From: Stentor coeruleus
Taxonomy: Eukaryota > Ciliophora > Heterotrichea > Heterotrichida > Stentoridae
DNA: 64,000 nucleotides
Assembly: GCA_001970955.1 (NCBI GenBank)
Contig: MPUH01000173.1
Coordinates: 26,379 to 90,378, forward strand
Direction: 5' to 3'
The notes beneath the pieces were generated by a model. The model saw nothing but the letters and a program-made list of their open reading frames with translations. It had not been told where the DNA came from and did no database searches. Within the stretch, counting starts at the first letter, position 1. Every line of letters starts with the position of its first letter. The translations under genes were made by a program, and so were the position numbers. This document shows positions 29,642 through 37,017 of the stretch, one piece after another.

Positions 29642-30557
29642 TAAGAGTTTTAGAATGATGCTATTTGAAGAAAATATTATAGTATATTTACTTTTTATAT
29701 AGATAATAATGAATTTTAATTTTTTTGATGGTTTTTATCTTGTTTAATCTGATAATTATTATAATTAAGCTAGATTAGAAATTATTGTTAACTTATACGC
29801 AACACTGGCTGCAACACCTGCAGTATCAGTCGCTGTAATCTCAAGTTTGTTTAATCCTGGTATTATAGAGGATGTAAAATCACAGGAATATAAGGATGCA
29901 AAACCAGGAATTGAGCAAGATACTCCTCCGTTTACTTTTGCTGACCCAGTATCATCAATTGCCCCTATAAAAGTAGCTGATATAAGCTTTCCTGGTACAA
30001 AAAAGTACCTAGTAATTGTTACTGTTCTATAAAAAGTCATTGGATTCTCCCAGATCCATGAGCACTCAGATGGAATTGTGACTGCGGTTGAATAAGGTGC
30101 TACAACAGTAGCATAAACTCCGTTTGGATATTGTGAGGAAACTATCCAATCATTTGTTCCACTTGTAACATAGAATTTAAAGTTCCTAGCACTAAGTGTC
30201 ATACATGAATAAGAAAACTCTGCTGATAAAATTACTATTAAAAGGGCAGAAACCATTTATGTTTATATAATCAGCAATGTCTAATTTATAGTAATTTATT
30301 ATTTTCATAAACAATTTTATCTTTCTTTGTAAAATGCTATTTTTATGAAAATTTAGATTTTCTTTTGTATACCCGAATTTCATTTTTTTGGAGATATATA
30401 AAATTTGTGATATAGGAAACTTAGTTAAAGTGAGAAAAAGAACAATAGCGATTGATTATGATCAGAAATAGGCTATTATATTTGGAAAAAGTTCTTTCAA
30501 ATTTATAATGCAAAATATACCTTGAGTTATATATTTCTCTTTCTCTAATAAATATTA
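29642..30557. repeat. tandem segmental duplication, unit 3 (truncated)
   Basis: The third unit. The gene is well conserved. The upstream spacer is more diverged and fades out near 30557, just after the shared ATATTTCTCTTTCTCTAATA motif, so this unit is shorter than the others. Confidence 0.8.
29765..30256 (-). CDS. secreted beta-sandwich protein, tandem copy 3
   Basis: 163 residues: signal peptide MVSALLIVILSAEFSYSC, then the same beta-sandwich pattern (WIVSSQYPNGVYATVV, CSWIWENPMTFYRTV, FIGAIDDTGSAKVNGG, YSCDFTSSIIPGLNKLEI). It is closest to copy 2 at the start and to copy 1 at the C-terminus (SVAYKLTIISNLA), a mosaic that hints at gene conversion between copies. All three genes point the same way and none shows a break. 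Confidence 0.82.
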   Translation of the reverse strand: MVSALLIVILSAEFSYSCMTLSARNFKFYVTSGTNDWIVSSQYPNGVYATVVAPYSTAVTIPSECSWIWENPMTFYRTVTITRYFFVPGKLISATFIGAIDDTGSAKVNGGVSCSIPGFASLYSCDFTSSIIPGLNKLEITATDTAGVAASVAYKLTIISNLA

Positions 30558-30980
30558 TGTGCGATAATAAAATTAGATTCAATTTATGTATTAGCATTTT
30601 AAAAATCCAATTTGATATTATTTTAGGTTTTAGACTTAACTATTAGTATTCTCTAATATATCATTCAAGATTTACGATAGTTCTTTCCTTATTTTTTACC
30701 ACTCAATATTTAGTTCAAATACAATCTTGACTTTCTAAAACTTTATTTTTTTTATAAACCATATAAAACCACATCCCAACATTTAACTAAAAACACAAAT
30801 TCATAAACTGTTTTCCCAACATCCAAAATAATAAAATTCAATCTGAAACCAACTTCAGCTAAATTCCATAAAAAAATAATACCCATTATTTATACTTCAT
30901 ATAAAAATCTTCTTATCTTCCTAATAATTTTTGTTTACTACATAAAACTAGTATTAAATATTAAAACATTACACAAATCA
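30558..30980. other. intergenic, no gene seen
   Basis: An AT-rich spacer between the tandem array and the CFAP97-like gene. It has no open frame or repeat. Confidence 0.5.
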
Positions 30981-31616
30981 TTAATAAACATCATCAACAC
31001 TCGAATCATCCTCAATAGTTAAATCTATGCTATCTTTCATATTCATATCTAATGATTTTTCACTATTCTTTGTTATTCCTCCTTCACTCTTAATAATCGG
31101 TGGTGGGGTTTTTGAAACATATTTTCTTTTATAAACACTTGGTAATATATGCAAATTCCCATTAAGTTTTAGTAAATGTTTTCTCGATAACAACTGTGAG
31201 TATTTTTTATGCAATTCAAAATCTTTTTCTAATATTTTCTTTGTTATCAAAGGCTTTTGTTTGATAATTCTTTTTGCTATTGATAAATTTTCTAACAACA
31301 GCCTTCTAGCTCTAGAAACTTGAGCTGATTTTTTTATGTTTTCCCTTGATAATTGTAAATTACTTTTAATTTCTGAATATTTGCGGGTGTTTATTTCTAT
31401 AAGTTTGTTTAGTAAAACCTTATTAGATTTTTCGATCTCATAAGTTCTTTCAATTTCTCTATGTGGAAGGTTTTTACCAATAGATACAAAAGAAATTGAT
31501 CGTTTTTTGTGTATTGAATTTTTAATTTCTCTAAGCCTTTCATAATGCTGAAGCAAAGAACTTTGTCTGTATTTTATAGTTACATAAGAGCCTTCTATAT
31601 GATTTCTATTGAACAT
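30981..31616 (-). CDS. CFAP97/Hemingway-like protein, second member
   Basis: 211 residues from the ATG read from 31616 (MFNRNHIEGSYV); an upstream in-frame TTG is ignored. The core matches the CFAP97 layout: ERTYEIEKSNKVLLNKLIEINTR, then RRLLLENLSIAKRIIKQKP and KKILEKDFELHKKYSQL, where LEKDFELHKKY corresponds to the family's W-E-K-D-Y-x-x-H-x-K-Y. The tail is acidic and Ser-rich (TIEDDSSVDDVY). It is longer than the 160-residue member at 959-1441 and only loosely similar to it, so the two are old paralogs rather than recent copies. The likely location is the cilium or basal body. Confidence 0.68.
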   Translation of the reverse strand: MFNRNHIEGSYVTIKYRQSSLLQHYERLREIKNSIHKKRSISFVSIGKNLPHREIERTYEIEKSNKVLLNKLIEINTRKYSEIKSNLQLSRENIKKSAQVSRARRLLLENLSIAKRIIKQKPLITKKILEKDFELHKKYSQLLSRKHLLKLNGNLHILPSVYKRKYVSKTPPPIIKSEGGITKNSEKSLDMNMKDSIDLTIEDDSSVDDVY

Positions 31617-31763
31617 TATAAAATATAATTTTCTCTTATTGGTCAATACAAAACAATAAAAACAGTATCAATTTTTATTATAAATTCTAGACTATAAATC
31701 ATATGAATTCAACATCAAAACATCTTAAAAAAATAATTTCCCCAATATAAAAATACTACTAAA

Positions 31764-32996
31764 TTATTCTACCCATTTAGGAACATACAAATAAACAGCA
31801 CGTTCATACCAATACGGAAGAATATCTGCAATTCCTTGTGCTTTTTTCTGCACATCTTCACATTCTCTAAACCTTTTTGTATTACTTTTAAGTAAAGCTC
31901 CATACATCCTTAAAGCAAAAACTTCATTCCCATCATTTCTCTATATACCCAATACTCCTTTCATAATTTCCATAGCATTTCTTATCAACCCTTCAGCATG
32001 CATTAAATGTTTTTTTTCTTTCAAAACACTTCCTATCAAAACCAACGCCCTTCCTATATTTTCTTTATCAGTATCTTCATACAATTTCATAGCAGTTTTT
32101 ACCCAATCCACAGCTTTCTATATCGAATTTACCTCAAAATCATTATTTTCTATAAAAATTTCCCCAATATTAGTCAAACTTAACCCACTTAGTTTATTTT
32201 TCAATACAAACCCACTATTTAGAGTAAATATATCAGATAAACCTTCATATATTTGTATAGCTTTTTGGAAATTCAATATAGCTTTATTATAGTTTTCTAT
32301 ATAATCATTATAATCCTGTCTTTCTTCTGTTGATAAATTTCTTGTATCGATCCCATAATATTTTTTACTATGAAGCCATTGAGCACAAGCTAGATTATGT
32401 AAAATTATAGGAGTGTTTATATCTAAATCCATATTCAAACATTCGTTTAATAAACTTTTTGCTTTAGAAAAATCTTGTCCATGTAAAATCAAAGCTGTCT
32501 ATATGTTATTTACCCCATATATAAATTTCACTTCTTGTTGGAATTCTTTAGTCATACTGTTATAGTTATTAGATAAAGATAAGGATTCAGCAAGTTTTAA
32601 TGCTTTGTCAATATTTTGAGCTAAATATTGTATGAAAAGGGTTTTATATGCTTGTTGTAAAGGTATTTGATAATTTTTAGGGTTTTGTTCGTAGTTTTTG
32701 ACTATGGTTTCTAAAGAGTTTTCGCATTGGGAGAATTTCTGCTGAAGTCTTTGAACTAGAGCTAGTTTATGTAAGAGAAAACTGTAACCTGGCTCAGTTT
32801 TAAGATTTGCTTTATTAAGGATGTCCATACAGCGGGAAAGTTCTAATTCAGCCATGACATAGTTTTTAGCTTGAATCAAACTTGATGCTCTTGAGTACTC
32901 GTCAAGGCTCGCTATAAGCTCGCTACCTGGTAATTCTCTTATTGGAGCTTCAAAAGTTGAGAATAATTTTGTGAAGTTCCTAATAAGATGGAACAT
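31764..32996 (-). CDS. TPR-repeat protein with three 15-nt introns, possibly mitochondrial
   Basis: Read from 32996 down, exons are 32996-32514, 32498-32133, 32117-31956 and 31940-31764, giving 395 residues. Introns at 32499-32513, 32118-32132 and 31941-31955 each remove an in-frame stop. The protein is a chain of helical hairpins with TPR-like spacing (for example AELELSRCMDILNKANL, NYNKAILNFQKAIQIYEGL, AEGLIRNAMEIMKG). The N-terminus MFHLIRNFTKLFSTFEAP lacks acids, is basic and amphipathic, and would suit a mitochondrial targeting peptide. Partners are unknown. No other gene here carries as many introns. Confidence 0.78.
31941..31955 (-). other. 15-nt spliceosomal intron
   Basis: On the minus strand GTATTGGGTATATAG, with an A at position 10. 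It joins AMEIMKG to RNDGNEVFALRMYG. Confidence 0.88.
32118..32132 (-). other. 15-nt spliceosomal intron
   Basis: On the minus strand GTAAATTCGATATAG, with an A at position 10 and an in-frame TAG. Confidence 0.88.
32499..32513 (-). other. 15-nt spliceosomal intron
   Basis: On the minus strand GTAAATAACATATAG, with an A at position 10. It joins the first and second TPR exons in frame. Confidence 0.88.
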
Positions 32997-33046
32997 ATAA
33001 TATAAACTTCTAAATCATAATCTTAATACTAAAAATAACTGAATAA

Positions 33047-34538
33047 CTAGTGACGACTATCATATGGAGACCTAGACCTAGATCTTCTTCTTCTATTATT
33101 TCTATAGTAATCGTTATAACCACGATCAGCTCTTTTGTCATCATCTCTGTATCTTTTATCGTCATCTCTGTTTCTCTTGTAGTCGTCTTTGGGTTTTCTT
33201 TCATCGTCTCGATTTTTTCTTTCGTCATCTCGGGTTCTTTTATCGTCTCGGTTACTTTTGTCGTCGTCTCTGTTTCTTTTATCATCGTCTCTGTATCTTT
33301 TATCATCGTCTCTTGTGGGTTTAACTTCATCCCTGTTTTTTACTCCATCATCTCGGGGTCTTTTTTCATCATCACGAGGTCTTTTTTCATCATCACGAGG
33401 TCTTTTCTCATCATCACGAGGTCTTTTCTCATCATCACGAAGTCTTTTTTCATCATCACGAAGTCTTTTTTCATCATCTCTGGGTCTTTTTTCATCATCA
33501 CGAGGTTTTTTTTCATCATCACGAGGTCTTTTTTCATCATACCTAGGCCTTTTCTCATAATCTTTATTCCTTTTATCATCATCCCTATTCCTTTTCTCAT
33601 CATATCTAGGCCTTTTCTCATCATCTCTATATCTTTTCTCATCATCCCTATACCTTTTCTCATCATTTTTAACCTTTTTCTCCTCCTCTCTAGGCCTTTT
33701 ATCATCATCTTTAACCTTTTTATCATCTTCCCTTATCCTTCCATTATCTTCTTTCACCCTTTTATCCTCATCTTTTATCCCTCCAACAACTTTTTCCCCC
33801 ATTTTCTCCCCAGGCTTTTCATTAAGCTTAGGTGGAGGTTTACTTATATCTATATGCCTATACAAATCTTTATGGTTTTTCAAATCTTCAACACATTTTC
33901 TTATTTGAGCAAAACCTTTATGCTGTTTCCCTTCAAGATGAGAAATCGTCCTTCTTTCTGTATCAGTAGCACTTTGCATAGCCCCACAAATTTCACATAT
34001 CATATTGTCCTGATCATCTTTTTGCTCTTTAAGTTGTTCAATTTCTTTTATTAACTGTTCGCTTTCATTTACCCTTCCAGCTTCTGCTAATTGTTCAGCT
34101 TCCTTCATCCGACGGTCTATAAGTGCATTTAAAGCATTTTTCTTATCACGATTTTCCATTGTAATCTCGATGTCTGGCATTGGTGCTTCTATTCTTGCTA
34201 AGCTTCGGCGAATACGAGCGTCTACGCTACTTGCCATTTGCTCTAAAAGTGCTAGTTAGAATAAAGTTACCTAGTAAGGATTGTTCGTATTTTTTTTGGT
34301 AATACAAACGATTTGGGTCGCTTAGGTACATTTGCTTGAAGACACTGTCATGTCTTTTCTTGCACCTTCCAATATCATTTCTTGTGTTGACGAACAACTC
34401 ATGAGGACAAAATGCCACTAAAAAGTACTTGCACACGTCGTTGTCGTCGAAGTGCTCGCGTTTTTTTAGCCGTTCTGCCCTCGGGAGGTTTCGATCTTTA
34501 CCCAATAGCTCGTCTAGCTCTTTACGGAAATCTTCCAT
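33047..34538 (-). CDS. LUC7-like U1 snRNP splicing factor, one 19-nt intron
   Basis: Exon 1 is 34538-34271 and exon 2 is 34251-33047, giving 490 residues. The LUC7 layout is complete. It opens with LDELLGKDRN, then a CCCH finger (VCKYFLVAFCPHELF, then DIGRCKKRH), a coiled linker (RRMKEAEQLAEAGRVNESEQ) and a C2H2 finger (MICEICGAMQ, then SHLEGKQHKGFAQIRKC). The tail (from about residue 235) is a run of K/R-D/E repeats built on the unit DDEKRPR, ending in an RS stretch (RRRRSRSRSPYDSRH). LUC7 proteins sit in U1 snRNP and help choose 5' splice sites, which is notable in an organism with 15-nt introns. The intron GTAACTTTATTCTAACTAG is required to join exon 1 to the LLEQMASSVDARIRR segment. Confidence 0.92.
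33120..33750 (-). repeat. charged repeat encoding the LUC7 tail
   Basis: About 40 units of 15-24 bases encode D-D-E/D-K-R-x-R blocks. The array is open in several frames on both strands, which creates long spurious antisense ORFs. Confidence 0.82.
34252..34270 (-). other. 19-nt intron, longer than the others here
   Basis: On the minus strand GTAACTTTATTCTAACTAG, with GT/AG ends, a CTAAC branch-like box and an A six bases from the end. Length 1 mod 3 is needed for the frame. A 28-nt alternative ending at the next TTTTAG would also keep the frame but drops LAL from the conserved helix. Confidence 0.72.
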
Positions 34539-34653
34539 TTATAATATTTCTGTAATCCCCCAATAAATAAGCCACAAACTAATCCCCATACTTCTCTAAA
34601 ATCAACAGATTTAATTTGAATGTCTATTCTCAATATCTGATTTTTTTATATTA

Positions 34654-36966
34654 ATGGTAGAAAGAGTTAACCAATTTTCAGGCATAGCTCGCGAGCGTAT
34701 ATCAACGAATTTTTATAGACTAGATCGTTCCCCATTAAACCAAATCTCCATATACTCATATTCATTTATCCCAGAAATCGAGTCTGACAATAGAATTTTA
34801 CGTACTCAGTTATTAAACAAATGCAAGTCTTTGATTGAAAAAAAAATCGGGATGTTTATAAGAAGCGGTAACACCCTGTTTTCAAAAACCTACCTTTCTG
34901 ACTCATTTTCTATACCAGTTTATTGTCATGAAAACACAGAATATATACTTGTTATAATATTAGCAGGGTTTATAGATAAAAAAAACATAGATGTATATAG
35001 AATGTACTCAAATTCTGCATTGAAAAAAATGCTCCAATGCTTAGATTTAAAACAGATAACAAAAATGCCGAAATACTTTGATATCAGACAGACACAAAGG
35101 ATTGAACAGCATCGTTTAGAAGTTTGGAGAGGTTACACAGCTAGTTTTTCGCACAACCTTAAAGAAATGCTTCTAAATATCGACTTTTCAAGTAAAATTG
35201 TTAGAGATACAACTGTACTTCAAGCTATGGAAGAAATCCGTAATCGCTGCAGAGGACAAAACCTCGATGCTAATCTTGATAATGAACTTATAGGACAGAC
35301 TATTATGGCTAAATATGGGAATTTTAAATGTTATAGAATTGAAGGTATAATTTTAAATGAAAACCCAACAATAAATTTTCTAACAAAAGATGGGTCATTA
35401 TCTTATATAGAATATTTTCGAAAAACATACAACATCAATATTAATTTTACTAAACAGCCTTTAATTAAAAGCTATATTGAAAAAGGAACTAAAGAAATCA
35501 GATTAATCCCTGAATTATGTGTTTTAACTGGTATATCAGAAGATATGAAAAAAGATTATAGGGCTATGAATGATATTGCTGCTTATACAAGATTAGAACC
35601 TATTAAAAGATTTGATGTTTCAATGATGTTAGCTAAGAAACTTGCTAATAATGAGACTTGCAGAGAGATTTGTGATGAGTATAATATTCATATTGACCCT
35701 ACACCTATTGTTGTGGATGGGTTTAGATTTGATATGGAGATGATTAAAATTGGAGAAAAAAACTCAGATTTTGTTTGTGTGGATAAAAAAGGGGTGTTTT
35801 TTGTTGATAATTCTATATTAAAAGCGGTTGAGATTAAAAATTGGGTTGTATTAACGACAGAAAGAGATGCGATGTATAGAGATAAGCTAATTAAAACTCT
35901 GGTTAATAAAGCTGGGTTGATTGGGTTGAAATTAGGACCTGCTATGACTTATGAATACCATCCAAAAAATGTTGATTCACTAATTAGGAGTTTGGGTAAA
36001 CAACAAAATGGTCCTGTTCCTCAGATTATTCTAGTAGTTGTGGCTCCAGGGGATAAAAAAGTATATAACGACACAAAAGCGATTTGTTCTTTAACCCTTG
36101 GCATCCCAACCCAATGCATTAAAGCTAACAACATTACCAATGCGAAAAAATTCGACTCAATCATGTCAAAACTTATTATCCAAATAGCAGTAAAAACAGG
36201 TTCTCTTGCTTGGTCGAATTTACACCCAGTACCCAACCTTCCAATCAGAACTATGGTTGTAGGTATCGATGTTTTTCATGACACAGTCCAAAAAGCAAAA
36301 AGTGTCTTAGGTTTCGTAGCTTCAATCCACCCAAAATTTACCAATTATTACAATACAGTTCGAATACATGAAAAAAGTGGTCAAGAAATCGCCAACAATA
36401 TCGGCGAATGTATGCTTGAAGCTTTACATGCATTCCACAAAGCAACAAAAAATCGTTTCATGCCAGAAGTCATAATCATCTTTAGAGATGGGATTTCCGA
36501 TAGTCAAATAAAAGCTACAAAAGACTCTGAAGTCAAAAGTATCAAAAAAATGTTCCTAACTGATTTCCAAGGATATTCTCCAAATTTAGTATATGTTATA
36601 GTAAACAAAAATACAAACGCGAAACTGTTTTCTAAAGGAACAGGAGGTTATACAAACCCTAATCCAGGAACTTTAGTAAATTCAACAATCGTCCCTGATG
36701 AACAAAGTTTTTATCTGATTTCTCATTATGTGACACAAGGAATGGTTTCTCCAACTTTGTATAGAATTATTGATAATGATGGGAATATAGACCTTATGAT
36801 AATTGCCAGATTAGCTTTTAAACTATGTTTTATGTATTATAACTGGTCTGGGGGGATTAAAATACCTGCACCAACTATGATGGCTCATAAATTAGCATTT
36901 TTAGTTGGGCAGAGTATACATCAAATATATCATGAGCAGCTTAGGTTATTGCCATGGTTTTATTAA
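34654..36966 (+). CDS. Piwi-clade Argonaute, catalytic tetrad intact
   Basis: 770 residues with a single ATG at 34654 and no intron. Order: a short N-terminal domain, a PAZ region about residues 215-340 (with RNRCRGQNLDANLDNEL and YFRKTYNININF, the Piwi-type Y-x-x-x-Y-x-I region), a MID domain about 400-520 and a PIWI domain about 530-770. Slicer residues are D539 (VVGIDVFHD), E578 (SGQEIANN), D612 (IIFRDGISD) and H745 (MMAHKLAFL), a complete DEDH set. The C-terminus ends LRLLPWFY, with the terminal aromatic typical of Argonautes. In ciliates Piwi proteins carry small RNAs that guide nuclear genome rearrangement or silencing. I infer target cleavage activity; which RNA class it carries cannot be told. 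Confidence 0.97.
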   Translation: MVERVNQFSGIARERISTNFYRLDRSPLNQISIYSYSFIPEIESDNRILRTQLLNKCKSLIEKKIGMFIRSGNTLFSKTYLSDSFSIPVYCHENTEYILVIILAGFIDKKNIDVYRMYSNSALKKMLQCLDLKQITKMPKYFDIRQTQRIEQHRLEVWRGYTASFSHNLKEMLLNIDFSSKIVRDTTVLQAMEEIRNRCRGQNLDANLDNELIGQTIMAKYGNFKCYRIEGIILNENPTINFLTKDGSLSYIEYFRKTYNININFTKQPLIKSYIEKGTKEIRLIPELCVLTGISEDMKKDYRAMNDIAAYTRLEPIKRFDVSMMLAKKLANNETCREICDEYNIHIDPTPIVVDGFRFDMEMIKIGEKNSDFVCVDKKGVFFVDNSILKAVEIKNWVVLTTERDAMYRDKLIKTLVNKAGLIGLKLGPAMTYEYHPKNVDSLIRSLGKQQNGPVPQIILVVVAPGDKKVYNDTKAICSLTLGIPTQCIKANNITNAKKFDSIMSKLIIQIAVKTGSLAWSNLHPVPNLPIRTMVVGIDVFHDTVQKAKSVLGFVASIHPKFTNYYNTVRIHEKSGQEIANNIGECMLEALHAFHKATKNRFMPEVIIIFRDGISDSQIKATKDSEVKSIKKMFLTDFQGYSPNLVYVIVNKNTNAKLFSKGTGGYTNPNPGTLVNSTIVPDEQSFYLISHYVTQGMVSPTLYRIIDNDGNIDLMIIARLAFKLCFMYYNWSGGIKIPAPTMMAHKLAFLVGQSIHQIYHEQLRLLPWFY

Positions 36967-37017
36967 GTTTTTTTTAATTGAATTTTGTGATTATAAAAAA
37001 AAAATTTTTTAGTTAGA

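Noticed and set aside
33050-34054. 334-codon plus-strand ORF rich in Ile, Ser and Phe
   Set aside because: It is the antisense shadow of the LUC7 charged repeat. LUC7 itself has two zinc fingers and a good family match on the minus strand.
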